Part shown: positions 31,521-40,964 of the stretch, piece after piece
Layout: each line of letters begins with the position of its first letter
Numbering within the stretch: position 1 is the first letter of the stretch
NCBI RefSeq assembly: GCF_009908265.2
Contig: NZ_JAAATX020000018.1
Span: 1-47,137, forward strand
DNA length: 47,137 nt
Reading direction: 5' to 3'
DNA from: Paragemmobacter amnigenus
Lineage (GTDB): Bacteria > Pseudomonadota > Alphaproteobacteria > Rhodobacterales > Rhodobacteraceae
Program-made: the position numbers and the translations under genes
The notes under the pieces: generated by a model
What the model saw: the letters and a program-made list of their open reading frames with translations, nothing else
Database searches by the model: none
Told to the model about the DNA's origin: nothing

Positions 31521-32162
31521 TCAGCCGCCGATCATGAGGATATGCAGGAATCCGGGGCCGTGCGCCCCCCGGACATAGCTGCCCTCGATGTCGGTGGTGC
31601 CGCTGGGGCCGGTGATGAGGATGGCGTTGCGGGGCTGGGGCTGTCCCGCCATGCGCGCCGCATAGTCTTCGAGATGCGGCAGCAGGCTGCGTTCCTCGAG
31701 CACGACGATGTGGTGCAGCGGCAGGAAGGACAGCAGGATCGGCGCATCCGCCCCGGAGTGGATGACCAGCGACCCGGTCTCGGCGATGCCCCAGAGGGCA
31801 AGCCCCAGGGCGGCCGTCTGGTCAGGCGCGACGGCGTCATGGGTGTCTATGTCCGTCCAGTCCAGAGCGGCAAGCGCCGGGGCCGGCTGCAGCGCCAGCG
31901 CCGGCGGAAGGCCATGTGTGTCCAGATAGCGTTTGACAGCCAAGGGGATCGCCGCCCTGTCGGGCAGATGGTCGAAACTCGTCCCGAGGGCCGAGGCTTT
32001 CCGCACAAACTCCGCCGCCAGCACCGCTTCGACAGGCCGGGGGCGGACGCTTTCGGGCGCATCCAGCAGGGCGGCGGCCTCGGCGGCGATGGCCTCGGCG
32101 GGTGGAAGGGGCGCCGGGCGGGCGGCGCGGATGGCGGCAAGGATGCGGTCGCGCGCGCTCAT
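31521..32162 (-). CDS. lutC: L-lactate utilisation protein LutC
   Basis: A 213-residue LUD-domain protein (LutC/YkgG family). It starts MSARDRILAAIRAARP at the ATGA overlap with lutB and contains the LUD pattern LALWGIAETGSLVIHS...LSFLPLHHIVVLEERSLL...ITGPSGTTDIEGSYVRGAHGPGFLHILMI. With LutA and LutB it forms the iron-sulfur L-lactate dehydrogenase complex that oxidises L-lactate to pyruvate. The family's length and key blocks are all present. Confidence 0.92.
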   Translation of the reverse strand: MSARDRILAAIRAARPAPLPPAEAIAAEAAALLDAPESVRPRPVEAVLAAEFVRKASALGTSFDHLPDRAAIPLAVKRYLDTHGLPPALALQPAPALAALDWTDIDTHDAVAPDQTAALGLALWGIAETGSLVIHSGADAPILLSFLPLHHIVVLEERSLLPHLEDYAARMAGQPQPRNAILITGPSGTTDIEGSYVRGAHGPGFLHILMIGG

Positions 32163-33598
32163 TTCCGCGCCTCCCGCCCCGTCTGCCCGGCCCGCCCGGC
32201 CTGTCCGGCGCGATACTGTTCCATGAAGGTCCGCCCCGACGGGCGCGGCAGGTCGCGGTAGGCGGTCCAGCCGCCGACCAGCGGCAGGCTGCCGATCCAG
32301 CCGCGCCGCCCGAATAGCCGGAGCGCCCGCACGCCGATGCGGCTGCCCAGGCGGTAAAGCCACGGCCGCCGCGCCGCCATGGCCCAGAGGCCAAGGGCCG
32401 CGCGGACGGACCGGGGCTCCAGCCGCTCGCGCCAACTGCGCGTGCGCCAGGCCCGCAGCAGCGTGGGCAGGGGGATCTCGACCGGGCAGACCTCGGCGCA
32501 GCGGCCGTTCATGGTGCAGGCATGGGGCAGGTCGCGGGATTGCGCGAGCCCGTCCAGAACCGGCGTCAGCACCGCGCCCATGGGACCGGGATAGGTCCCG
32601 CCATAGGCGTGCCCGCCGATCTGGCGATAGACCACGCAATGGTTCATGCAGGCCCCGCAGCGAATGCAGCGCAGCATGGGGCGGAACTCGTCCGCCAGCA
32701 TTCGCGTGCGGCCGTTGTCCACCAGGACGATGTGCATCTCCTCGGGGCCGTCGGCGTCGCCGGGGCGTTTCGGGCCGCAGTGGAAGGTGGTGTACTGCGT
32801 CATCTCGCCACCCGTGGCCGACCGCACCAGCAGCCGCAGCAGCGCGAAGGCGTGGGCGGTGGATGGCACCAGCTTCTCGATCCCCGCCGTCACGATGTGG
32901 ATGCGGGGCGGCGTGGTGGTCAGCTCGGCGTTGCCCTCGTTGGTGACGGTGCAGGTGGCGCCGGTGTCCGCGACCAGGAAGTTCGCCCCCGAGATGCCCA
33001 CGTCCGCGCCCAGGAACTTGGCCCGCAGCTCGCGCCGGGCGCTTTGCACCATGGTAGCCGGATCATCGGCGGCGGGCGGCGGATGATGGGCTTCCTTGAA
33101 TAGGATGGCCACCTGCTCGCGGGTGCGGTGCATGGCGGGCCAGACGATATGCGACGGCCGTTCGCCCGCAAGCTGGATGATGTGCTCGGCCAGGTCCGTC
33201 TCGACCCGCTCGATCCCGGCGTCGGCCAGCGCATGCGGCAGGCCGATCTCTTCGCCCAGCATGGATTTCGCGCGGGTGACAAGCTTCGCGTCGGCCTCAA
33301 GGCAGATGCGGGTGATGATGGCGCGGGCCTCGGCGTCATCACTGGCCCAGTGGACGGTCGCGCCCGCGGCGGTGGCGTTCCGTTCGAACATCTCGAGATA
33401 GTGGTCGAGATGGGCGATGACATGGTCCTTGATGGCGCGGCCCCGTGCGCGGGCCGCCTGAAACTCGGGGAAGGCGGCGACAGCGACGGCGCGCTTGCGC
33501 TCGGCGTTGCCGGTGGTCCGGTCGATGGCGATCTTCAGGACCGCGTTCTTCAGTTCGGCGTCGGCGCGTTCCTTGAAGCCTTGCTGCGGGGCGTTCAT
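32159..33598 (-). CDS. lutB: L-lactate dehydrogenase iron-sulfur subunit LutB
   Basis: A 479-residue protein: an N-terminal LUD domain (residues ~70-300, with GVGISGANFLVADTGAT-like and TNEGNAELTTTPPRIHIVTAGIEKLVPS) and a C-terminal ferredoxin-like region. The first cluster motif is complete, C311-x2-C314-x2-C317-x3-C321 (CIRCGACMNHC). The second reads CTMNGRCAEVCP, with C361, C367 and C371 but Asn364 where the second cysteine usually stands. It starts 2 bp after the lutA stop and overlaps lutC. It is the electron-transfer subunit of the LutABC complex. Confidence 0.93.
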   Translation of the reverse strand: MNAPQQGFKERADAELKNAVLKIAIDRTTGNAERKRAVAVAAFPEFQAARARGRAIKDHVIAHLDHYLEMFERNATAAGATVHWASDDAEARAIITRICLEADAKLVTRAKSMLGEEIGLPHALADAGIERVETDLAEHIIQLAGERPSHIVWPAMHRTREQVAILFKEAHHPPPAADDPATMVQSARRELRAKFLGADVGISGANFLVADTGATCTVTNEGNAELTTTPPRIHIVTAGIEKLVPSTAHAFALLRLLVRSATGGEMTQYTTFHCGPKRPGDADGPEEMHIVLVDNGRTRMLADEFRPMLRCIRCGACMNHCVVYRQIGGHAYGGTYPGPMGAVLTPVLDGLAQSRDLPHACTMNGRCAEVCPVEIPLPTLLRAWRTRSWRERLEPRSVRAALGLWAMAARRPWLYRLGSRIGVRALRLFGRRGWIGSLPLVGGWTAYRDLPRPSGRTFMEQYRAGQAGRAGQTGREARK

Positions 33599-33600
33599 GC

Positions 33601-34368
33601 TCAGCCCTCCTCGCCGATGGCGGGGCCGCCCGCGCGGCCCGCGACAACCTCGATGGTGTGGAAGCAGCGGGTCTTCGCGCCGCGCCGGTGCAGCTTGCCC
33701 GCCATGTTCATCAGGCAGCCAAGGTCGCCCGACAGCAGCAGGTCGGCCCCGGTGCGCTCGACCGCCTCGGCCTTTTCGGTGACGATGGCGTTCGAGATGG
33801 AGGAATATTTCACGCAGAAGGTGCCGCCGAAGCCGCAGCAGACGTCGTTGCCCTCAAGCCCCCGCATCTCAAGCCCCTCGACCGAGGCGAGAAGCGCGCG
33901 CGGCTGCGCGGCGATGCCGAGTTCGCGCAGGCCCGCGCAGCTGTCGTGATAGGTCGCCGTCGCGTCAAGACGGCGGCCCTGGGGGCGGTAGCCCATGACA
34001 TCTACCAGGAAGCTGGTGATCTCGTGGGCCCGGGCGGCAAGGTCGCGGGCGCGGGCGGCCCATTCCGGGTCGCCCGCCAGCAGTTCGGGATAGGCGTGCA
34101 CCATCGTCCCGGCGCAGGACCCCGAGGGCAGCACGACATAGTCATGGCCCTCGAAGGCGGCGATGGTCCGGCGCGCAAGGTCCGCCGCGTCCTTGTCATC
34201 GCCACTGTTCAACGCCGGCTGGCCGCAGCAGGTCTGGGCCTGCGGCACCTCGACCCGGCAGCCCGCTTCTTCCAGCAGCTGGATGGCCGCAAAGCCGATC
34301 CCGGGCCGGATGGCATCGACAAGGCAGGTCAAGAACAGGCCGACGCGGGGATTGGACTTTGCGGACAT
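33601..34368 (-). CDS. lutA: L-lactate dehydrogenase subunit LutA (CCG-domain protein)
   Basis: A 255-residue protein with two cysteine-rich CCG domains, centred on C47-C48 (TCCGQPALNSG) and C177-C178 (DVCCGFGGTF), each with its upstream partner cysteine (C15, C144). Such domains bind iron-sulfur clusters or heterodisulfide-like centres; LutA is thought to hold the lactate-oxidising site. The start is ATG 34368 after GAGGTAGGTGAA; the longer upstream frame overlaps the permease gene. It lies 10 bp after lldP. Confidence 0.93.
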   Translation of the reverse strand: MSAKSNPRVGLFLTCLVDAIRPGIGFAAIQLLEEAGCRVEVPQAQTCCGQPALNSGDDKDAADLARRTIAAFEGHDYVVLPSGSCAGTMVHAYPELLAGDPEWAARARDLAARAHEITSFLVDVMGYRPQGRRLDATATYHDSCAGLRELGIAAQPRALLASVEGLEMRGLEGNDVCCGFGGTFCVKYSSISNAIVTEKAEAVERTGADLLLSGDLGCLMNMAGKLHRRGAKTRCFHTIEVVAGRAGGPAIGEEG

Positions 34369-34378
34369 TTCACCTACC

Positions 34379-36154
34379 TCAGCTTCGGACGGCGACGGGG
34401 TTGGATGCGCGCCCCAGGTTCCGCGACATGACAAGCAGCACGGCCGAACCCCAGATCACGGCGGCGATCCACCACATGTTGAATCCCCCGGCCAGCAGCG
34501 CAAGCCCGATGAACCCGCCCTGGACGATGTAGTAGGTCATCGGGATCAGGGTCATGCGGATGATCTCGCCCTCGCGGTTGACGAGGCCCACCGTGGCCGA
34601 GGCGGCGACCACGTTATGCACGCAGATCATGTTGCCCGCGGCCCCCCCGATGGCCTGCAGCGCCACCACGGTGCCCGCGCCCGCCGCGCCCAGGCCGATC
34701 TGCTCGGCGGTCGAGAACTGGAACAGCGAGAACATCATGTTGCTGACCGTGTTCGACCCGGCGACGAAGGCGCCCATCGACCCGATCAGCGGCGCGAACA
34801 TGGGCCAGGCCTGGCCCACCGCGGACGACACGCCCTCGGCCAGGACGATCGGCATGCTGGCCAGGCTGTCCGAGGCCGAGTTGATGAACACCTGCACCAT
34901 CGGCACTGCCAGCAGCAGCGCGGGCGCGGCGGCGATCATGGTCGAACCCGAGGACCGCAGCGCCCGGCCATAGTCCCGCCCGCTCATCCCGTGCAGGAAG
35001 AAGGTGAAGATCGACGCAAGGATCAGCACCGTGCCGGGCAGATACAGAACCTGCACCCGCGCGTTGATGCCCGAGCTGAACAGGTTGTCCAGCGCCAGCG
35101 TCACCTCGGGCGAGGTGAGCCATGCCTTGACCGGTCCGACCGCGCGGGTCAGCACCAAAAGCGCCACGACCAGCAGATAGGGCGCCCATGCCTTCAGCAG
35201 CGGCATCACCGGACGGCTGGCGTGGTGATCCTCAAGGTCGTCCAGCTTGCCAACCCAGGCGTCGTCCCATTGGGTGCGGGGCGGGAAGTCGAAGACCTCC
35301 TTCGGCATCAGGAAGCCCGCCCGCGCCGCCGGAACGACGATCAGCAGGCCGATGATGCCGCCCAGAAGCGACGGGAACTCCGGCCCTAGGATGTTGGCGA
35401 TGATCCAGTAGGGGATGGTGAAGGCGAGGCCCGCGAACAGCGCGAATTTCCAGATGCGGAAGCCTTCGATGAACGAGCGGTTGGATCCGAAGAAGCGCGT
35501 CAGCATCCCGACCAGTATCAGCGGGATCAGGAAGCCCACGAGGCCGTGGATGGTGGCGACCTTGACGGCGATCTCCAGCAGATAGTCGCTGTAGGCCATC
35601 GGCGCGATGGTCGACTCGACGATCTCTTGGCCGCTGAGGCCGGTGTTGACGCCGACGAGGATCGGCGTGCCGACCGCGCCGAAGGACACCGGCGTGCTTT
35701 GAATGATCAGCGTCACGAGAACCGCGGCCATGGCGGGAAAGCCGATCGCGACCAGCAGGGGCGCGGCGATGGCGGCGGGGGTGCCGAAACCCGACGCGCC
35801 CTCGATCAGCGATCCGAACAGCCAAGCGATGATGATGGCCTGCACGCGCCGGTCGGGAGAGATGCTGGTGAAGCCGCTGCGGATGGACCGGATGCCGCCG
35901 CTTTCCTCAAGCGTGAACAGCAGCAGGATCGCGCCGAAGATGATGTAAAGCAGGCTGATCGCGGTAATGGCCCCGTTGGCGGTGGCCCCCAGAACCTTGT
36001 TCAGGTCGGTGCCCCAAACCAGAAGGGCCGTTGCCGCCGTAACAAGGTAGGCCACGAACATCGAAAGCTTGGCCGAGCGTTCCAGCACCACCAGCAGCAG
36101 GAACACCGTGGCGATGGGCAGCAGGGCCAGGATGAATATCAGGAAACCAGTCAT
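34379..36154 (-). CDS. lldP: L-lactate permease LldP
   Basis: A 591-residue membrane protein of the lactate permease family with about 13-14 spans. Family signatures include [83 protein letters not shown] and [19 protein letters not shown] strong GGAGGAAAG site precedes ATG 36154, which rules out the much longer open frame upstream. It imports lactate or glycolate by proton symport and is the first intact gene of lldP-lutA-lutB-lutC. Confidence 0.95.
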   Translation of the reverse strand: MTGFLIFILALLPIATVFLLLVVLERSAKLSMFVAYLVTAATALLVWGTDLNKVLGATANGAITAISLLYIIFGAILLLFTLEESGGIRSIRSGFTSISPDRRVQAIIIAWLFGSLIEGASGFGTPAAIAAPLLVAIGFPAMAAVLVTLIIQSTPVSFGAVGTPILVGVNTGLSGQEIVESTIAPMAYSDYLLEIAVKVATIHGLVGFLIPLILVGMLTRFFGSNRSFIEGFRIWKFALFAGLAFTIPYWIIANILGPEFPSLLGGIIGLLIVVPAARAGFLMPKEVFDFPPRTQWDDAWVGKLDDLEDHHASRPVMPLLKAWAPYLLVVALLVLTRAVGPVKAWLTSPEVTLALDNLFSSGINARVQVLYLPGTVLILASIFTFFLHGMSGRDYGRALRSSGSTMIAAAPALLLAVPMVQVFINSASDSLASMPIVLAEGVSSAVGQAWPMFAPLIGSMGAFVAGSNTVSNMMFSLFQFSTAEQIGLGAAGAGTVVALQAIGGAAGNMICVHNVVAASATVGLVNREGEIIRMTLIPMTYYIVQGGFIGLALLAGGFNMWWIAAVIWGSAVLLVMSRNLGRASNPVAVRS

Positions 36155-36264
36155 CTTTCCTCCTCGGATCACGGGGACAACCCCGCCGTCTTGTTGCTCC
36201 AGTGGTCCCCGGCGCGACCTCCCGTGCCGGGCTTTCAGAAAACCGGGATACGGGCGCGCCCGGC

Positions 36265-36722
36265 TCAGTGCCGCTTCTTCGGCGGGATCAGGTCGGTGAT
36301 CGTGCCCTCGAACATCTCGGCGGCGAAATTCACCGTCTCGCTCAGCGTTGGATGCGGGTGGATGGTGTGGCCGAGATCGACGGCATCCGCCCCCATCTCG
36401 ATCGCCAGCGCCACCTCCGCGATCAGGTCGCCCGCGTTCGGCCCGACGATGGCGGCGCCGATCACCCGGTCGTCCGCCTCGTCGAAGACGACTTTGGTGA
36501 TCCCCTCGGACCGGCCCAGCGACAGCGAGCGGCCCGAGGCGGCCCAGGGGAACACCCCCTTGCCGATCTTGCGGCCCTCCGCCTTGGCGGAGGTCTCGGT
36601 CACGCCGACCCAGGCCACCTCGGGGTCGGTATAGGCGACCGAGGGGATCACGCGGGCGTCGAAATGGCGGTTTTGCCCCGCCGCGACCTCGGCCGCGACC
36701 TTGCCCTCGTGCACCGCCCAAC
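36265..36722 (-). pseudogene. Dihydrolipoyl dehydrogenase, C-terminal remnant
   Basis: The dimerisation domain of a dihydrolipoamide dehydrogenase is readable: [70 protein letters not shown] and [13 protein letters not shown] (with the catalytic His-Pro-x-Pro segment), ending IPPKKRH. The FAD- and NAD-binding halves are missing; upstream of the junction near 36722 the frame has no homology. The piece lies between the operon promoter region and lldP, so it is a relic within the leader of the lactate operon. Confidence 0.8.
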
Positions 36723-37147
36723 GGCGCGATCCGTCATGCCTCGCTGGGCAGGCGGACGCTCCGGGGTCGCGTGAGGCTGGACTCGGGACTTGCACAGGCC
36801 CGGCCCCTGAAGCCGTGCCTTGGCAAGGCGCTAGCGTCTTGCTCGGTATGATCGCCATCCTCTCGCTCCCTCTGACCGCCCCTCCCGGCGGGCGACAGCG
36901 ATCTGTCACAAGAGGTTAATAATATTGTACTCTACAGACGGTCAATATTTTTCTTTACCACAAGAGGAGACTGAGCAAGACTCTAGGGCGACCACGCCGC
37001 AGGAAGAGGCGTGGGCCGCAAAGGGTGGTTTCGATAAAACTCGTGATTACATTTACTTGCTCAACCGTTAGACTGCCTTGAAACCAGTCCTTCCAAGGTA
37101 AACATTATTACTGACTGCCTGCGCCGAGCAGCCGAGGAGTGCCGACC
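36723..37147. promoter_or_regulatory. Divergent control region of the lactate genes
   Basis: This 425-bp spacer separates the leftward lpd remnant/lldP unit from the rightward GntR regulator. Around 36910-36960 the DNA turns AT-rich. At 36925-36937 it holds TTGTACTCTACAG, an imperfect palindrome of the T-x-G-T...A-C-x-A type bound by FadR-subfamily GntR regulators. The GAGGAG ribosome site of the regulator is at its right end. The left half (36723-36900) has no recognisable gene. Confidence 0.45.
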
Positions 37148-37921
37148 ATGATCGCAGTGGATGTCTTTGAACCCATCGACCACGAATCGGTGGTCCAGAT
37201 GGTTGTGGACAAGATAGAGACGATGATCGTTGACGGGGTGCTGAAGGGCGGCGCCCGCCTGCCGTCCGAACGCGAGATGGCCGACGCCTTCCACGTCTCG
37301 CGCCCGAAGCTGCGCGAGGCCCTGCAGGTTCTCGAAAGCCGCAATCTCGTCACGGTCCGCCACGGCGACGGCACCTATATCGCCGAACTCACCGGACGGG
37401 CGATGTCGCCCGCGATGCTGGCCCTTTATGCGCGCCATGGCGAGGCGTTCCACGATTATCTGGAATACCGCCGCGAGCAGGAGGCATTCGCGACCCGCCT
37501 TGCCGCCCAACGCGCGACCGCGGCCGACAAGGAACGCCTGGCCGCGATCCGGGACGAGCTTCGGGCCGCCTGGGACGCCCAAGACCGCGAGGCCGAGCAG
37601 GAGGCCGATTTCCGGCTGCACAGCGCGGTCGTGGACGCCAGCCACAACACGACGCTGATCCACATGATGGCCTCGGTCTTCGACCTAACCAGGCGGGGCA
37701 TCTTCTACAACCGCGACCTGCTGCGCAGCATCGACGGCACCGGCCGCAAGCTGCTGGACCAGCACCTCGAAATCATCGCGGCGATCGAGGCGGGCGACGC
37801 CGCCCTGGCCGACAAGGCTGCCCGCGATCACCTAGATTTCGTCGAGCAGTCGATCCGCCTTGGCCGGGAACTGCAACGCCGCGAACGCCGTGCCCGGATG
37901 CGGCTCAACTCGGCGGAGTAA
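37148..37921 (+). CDS. FadR-subfamily GntR regulator, LldR-like
   Basis: A 257-residue repressor: an N-terminal winged helix (LKGGARLPSEREMADAFHVSRPKLREALQVLESRNLVTVRHGDGTYI, residues ~28-72) and a C-terminal FCD ligand domain. The FCD metal-binding pattern is seen in EYRREQEAFATRLAA, DFRLHSAVVDASHN and LLDQHLEIIAAIEAGDAALADKAARDHLDFV. FCD regulators next to lldP/lut genes respond to L-lactate (LldR/LutR), which is the likely role. ATG 37148 follows GAGGAG; a GTG at 37139 is less likely. Confidence 0.85.
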   Translation: MIAVDVFEPIDHESVVQMVVDKIETMIVDGVLKGGARLPSEREMADAFHVSRPKLREALQVLESRNLVTVRHGDGTYIAELTGRAMSPAMLALYARHGEAFHDYLEYRREQEAFATRLAAQRATAADKERLAAIRDELRAAWDAQDREAEQEADFRLHSAVVDASHNTTLIHMMASVFDLTRRGIFYNRDLLRSIDGTGRKLLDQHLEIIAAIEAGDAALADKAARDHLDFVEQSIRLGRELQRRERRARMRLNSAE

Positions 37922-38099
37922 CGGGAGGGGAAGCGGCTAGTGGCACGGTGACGGCGCCGAAATGGGACACAGGCCGCAGAAGCGTGCCAGGATCGGTATC
38001 ATCGGCAGAACCTGGCATTGATGATGGTCTGGGTAGCCCTCATCAATGCCGTGCTGTACACTCCTAACATATAGTGCAGTTGTCTTCTAAAAATTACAG
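37922..38099. repeat. Spacer with a perfect 11-bp inverted repeat (38014-38050)
   Basis: GGCATTGATGA (38014-38024) and TCATCAATGCC (38040-38050) form a perfect hairpin with a 15-base loop. No T-run follows, so it does not look like an intrinsic terminator. It could be a remnant of a transposon end or resolution site, given the resolvase relic that follows. No gene is recognised. Confidence 0.45.
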
Positions 38100-38102
38100 G
38101 TG

Positions 38103-38279
38103 GTGAGGCGCCTGGACCGGCTCGCGCGTTAGACCGGCGACCTGCTCGACATCGCAGAGAAGCTGAACGAGATCGGGGCGGGCCTCCGCTCGCTGGCCGA
38201 ACCGTGGGCGGACACGACTTCTCCGGCAGGACGCATGGTGCTGACAGTGTTTGCCGGCATGGCCGAGTTCGAGCGCGCG
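38103..38279 (+). pseudogene. Tn3-type serine resolvase remnant
   Basis: The plus strand reads VRRLDRLAR, a TAG stop at 38130, then TGDLLDIAEKLNEIGAGLRSLAEPWADTTSPAGRMVLTVFAGMAEFERA. This is the middle of the catalytic domain of a resolvase/invertase (K/R-L-D-R-L-A-R ... T-P-x-G-R-M/L ... G-x-A-E-F-E-R). The N-terminal catalytic serine and the DNA-binding domain are absent and the frame is broken. It is a transposon relic. The 148 bp from here to the IS21 element hold nothing recognisable. Confidence 0.75.
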
Positions 38280-38558
38280 CCCTGTGCTGTGACCCCCGAC
38301 GTTCATCCGGCTGATACCAGAGTCGGCGGTTGAGTTTGGCGGTTGCGCTGACGGAGCAATGGGCGATCTGCGCAGCGGTTCAGATGCACGAAGCTGATCG
38401 CACATTGCGGTGAGTTGGGCGGCAAAGTGTCAATCGGCATCCAATCGGGCCCCCTGATCGGCGTCCAAAAGTGACCCCCTTGGCGGGACGTAAGCTGGCC
38501 CGAGGCGGCGTAGCTTTTCAGCTGGCGCAGCCGTCTCGGGCCAGCGTTTCAGCCGGGC

Positions 38559-39290
38559 TCAGACGCGGGTTTTGAGACGCCAGCTCTCGTTGCCGGTTTC
38601 GACGATGTCGCAGTGATGGGTGAGGCGGTCGAGCAGCGCGGTCGTCATCTTGGCGTCGCCGAAGACCGTCGGCCATTCTCCGAAGGCAAGGTTGGTGGTG
38701 ACGATGACCGAGGTCTGTTCGTAAAGCTTGCTGATCAGGTGGAACAGGAGCTGCCCGCCGGATTGGGCAAAAGGGAGATAGCCCAGTTCGTCCAGGACGA
38801 CGAAGTCGAGGCGCATCAGGTGTTCGGCCAACCGCCCGGCGCGCCCGGCGCGGGCCTCGGTTTCCAACTTGTCGACCAGATCCACGACGTTGAAGAAGCG
38901 GCCCCGGGCCCCATTGCGGATGACGGCCCGTGCGATGGCAACGGAGATGTGGGTCTTGCCCGTGCCTGTCCCGCCGACCAGCACGACGTTGCGCTGCTGG
39001 TTCAGGAACTCTCCGCGCGCGAGGTCACGCACAAGCGTCTCGTTGATCGGCGTGCCGTCGAAGGTGAACTCCTCGATCTCGCGGGCGACGGGCAGCTTGG
39101 CGACGGTGATCTGGTATTTGACCGATCGTGCCTTCTTCTCGTTGATCTCGGCGGTCAGCAGGTCGCTGACCACCTTCTGCGGTTCGTGCTGCCGCCGGAC
39201 GGCCGTGGCCATCAGTTCGTCGTAGGCCGCCCGCATGCCGAAGAGCTTGAGGTCGGCCATCGCGGCAAGGATCTCGGCACGCTCCATCAT
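38559..39290 (-). CDS. istB: IS21-family ATPase IstB
   Basis: A 243-residue AAA+ ATPase that helps IstA choose and act on target DNA. Walker A is [12 protein letters not shown] (about residues 103-114), Walker [13 protein letters not shown], with sensor motif [12 protein letters not shown] and arginine finger region [20 protein letters not shown]. The N-terminal IS21 ATP-binding domain is present. Its start overlaps the istA stop (ATGA). Intact. Confidence 0.93.
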   Translation of the reverse strand: MMERAEILAAMADLKLFGMRAAYDELMATAVRRQHEPQKVVSDLLTAEINEKKARSVKYQITVAKLPVAREIEEFTFDGTPINETLVRDLARGEFLNQQRNVVLVGGTGTGKTHISVAIARAVIRNGARGRFFNVVDLVDKLETEARAGRAGRLAEHLMRLDFVVLDELGYLPFAQSGGQLLFHLISKLYEQTSVIVTTNLAFGEWPTVFGDAKMTTALLDRLTHHCDIVETGNESWRLKTRV

Positions 39291-40786
39291 CCAGCCCTCC
39301 GCAGCAGGTCATAGCGGGCGCAGTCGGCGACGGGTTCATGGACAAGGCGCAGCGCGGGTGAGGTCAGCAGCAAGGGCGGCGGCGCTGGGTCGCGACGGCG
39401 TGCCAGGATGTTCAGGATGACATCGGCGGAATGGACGCCCTGCGCGATGGCCTCGGCACAAGCGGCCTCCACCGCGGGCAGGCCTTCGGTCAGCACGGCG
39501 GCGAGGATGTCGACCATCTGGCGATCACCGTCATCGACGCCCTTCAGCTTGCGGCGCACCTTCTCCAGGGCATAGGGCAACACCCAGTCCTTGAAGGGCG
39601 CGCCGTTGCGCAGCGCCCCGGGCTTGCGCACTAGAACCGGCACATAGTGCCACGGATCGTAGATGGTCCGTCCCCGGCCAAAGCAGCGGGGGTGATCCCC
39701 GACAAGACGGCCGTCCTGCCGGATCTCGATGCGTTCGGCATAGGCATGCACCTCGACGGGACGTCCGACCGCCGTGGCCAGGACCGAGTATTTGTTGTTG
39801 TCGAACCGCACGGTGCAGGTCTTCGACACCGAGGCTGGCACGCTGTGGAAGCCGTCGAAGCGTCCTACGTAAGGGACGAGATGGGGGCGCTCGGCCTCGA
39901 ACATCTCCCATATCGTCTTGTCGGTCTCTTCCACATGACGATGTGCCTTGGCGTAGGCCACGCATTTGTCCAGCAGCCAGGCGTTCAACTCGTCGAGGCT
40001 CTTCACCCGCAGGCGCGGCGTGAAGAACCGTTCCCGCACCAGCCCGACCTGGTTCTCGACCTGCCCCTTCTCCCAGCCCGATGCGGGTGTGCAGGCGACG
40101 GGTTGGACAAGGTAGTGACTGCACATCTGAAGAAAGCGGCGGTTGTAGTGCCGCTCCTTGCCGGTGAAGACCGCCTCCACAGCTGTCTTCATGTTGTCGT
40201 AGATGCCCCGTGTGCAGGTGCCTCTGAAGAAGGCGAAGGCACGGTCATGCGCGTCGAACACCATCTCCTGGCTCTCGCGCATGTAGGCCCGGGCGAACAT
40301 CATCCGGCTGTGGCAAAGCCGGACATGGGCTACCTTCACCGTCACCGTGACGCCCGAGATCACCACGACCTCATGGCTCCAGTCGAACTGGTAAGCCTCG
40401 CCCGGGGCATAGTAGAGCGGCACATAGGCTTCCGCCGTCACCGCACCCCGGTTCTGCGACCAACTCTTGGCGAACCGACGCACGGCATCATAGCCGCCCT
40501 CATAGCCCAGCCCGCGCAGTTCCTCGAAGATGCGGATCAACGTCAGCCGTTCCCGCGACGGCTTGTTCGCGTTGGACGACAGGAACTGTTCGAGCTGCCC
40601 TTGCCAAGGACCGATCCGCGGCATCGGCTGCCGCTCGCGCTCGTAGCTGAAGTCCGTCTCGTCCGTCCGCAGGATCTTCCGGACGGTATTCCGCGACACG
40701 TGCAGTTCCCGCACGATCTTCTTCACCGACCAGCCCTGAACGTAGAAGGCCCGCCGGACCCGCGCGATCGTATCCACCCGCTTCAT
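39287..40786 (-). CDS. istA: IS21-family transposase IstA
   Basis: A 499-residue transposase. It opens with a helix-turn-helix ([33 protein letters not shown]) and has an rve/DDE core: D in [11 protein letters not shown] in [10 protein letters not shown] and E in [19 protein letters not shown] beta-barrel and C-terminal region follow ([46 protein letters not shown]). All catalytic residues are there. Located directly upstream of istB with a 4-bp overlap. Confidence 0.93.
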   Translation of the reverse strand: MKRVDTIARVRRAFYVQGWSVKKIVRELHVSRNTVRKILRTDETDFSYERERQPMPRIGPWQGQLEQFLSSNANKPSRERLTLIRIFEELRGLGYEGGYDAVRRFAKSWSQNRGAVTAEAYVPLYYAPGEAYQFDWSHEVVVISGVTVTVKVAHVRLCHSRMMFARAYMRESQEMVFDAHDRAFAFFRGTCTRGIYDNMKTAVEAVFTGKERHYNRRFLQMCSHYLVQPVACTPASGWEKGQVENQVGLVRERFFTPRLRVKSLDELNAWLLDKCVAYAKAHRHVEETDKTIWEMFEAERPHLVPYVGRFDGFHSVPASVSKTCTVRFDNNKYSVLATAVGRPVEVHAYAERIEIRQDGRLVGDHPRCFGRGRTIYDPWHYVPVLVRKPGALRNGAPFKDWVLPYALEKVRRKLKGVDDGDRQMVDILAAVLTEGLPAVEAACAEAIAQGVHSADVILNILARRRDPAPPPLLLTSPALRLVHEPVADCARYDLLRRAG

Positions 40787-40931
40787 CCCTCCCTCCGTCC
40801 GCTGCCTCGCAACGGACGGTCCGACAGAACGTCAGGGGGGTCAAAATTGGACGCCGATACCCCGCCTTAGGGGGTCAAAATTGCACGCCGAAACACAGCG
40901 CGATGTGACTTTGTCCACGGGCGGCGTGGAA

Positions 40932-40953
40932 CTATGACTGTCCATAGGACACT
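40932..40953 (+). promoter_or_regulatory. Overlapping palindromes before the 210-aa gene
   Basis: CTATG-ACTGTC-CATAG (40932-40947) and TGTCC-ATA-GGACA (40939-40951) overlap, ending 13 bp before the next ATG. The arrangement suggests a regulator-binding site controlling the first gene of the recombination module. Confidence 0.4.
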
Positions 40954-40964
40954 GAAGGTGCCTC

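Larger units (their letters stand above)
38428..40897 (-). mobile_element. IS21-family insertion sequence
   Basis: A 2,470-bp element with istA and istB on the minus strand. Each end carries two copies of a ~22-bp unit of the form TCGGCGTCCAAAAGTGACCCCC: 38434-38454 and 38458-38479 on the left, 40836-40857 and 40870-40891 (inverted) on the right. Multiple terminal repeats and TG...CA ends are normal for IS21. Both genes are intact. No 4-8 bp target duplication is visible. Confidence 0.88.

Noticed and set aside
34379-36721. A 780-residue frame covering lldP and upstream DNA
   Set aside because: Sequence before 36154 has no homology in this frame, overlaps the lpd remnant, and the ATG at 36154 has a strong GGAGGAAAG site.
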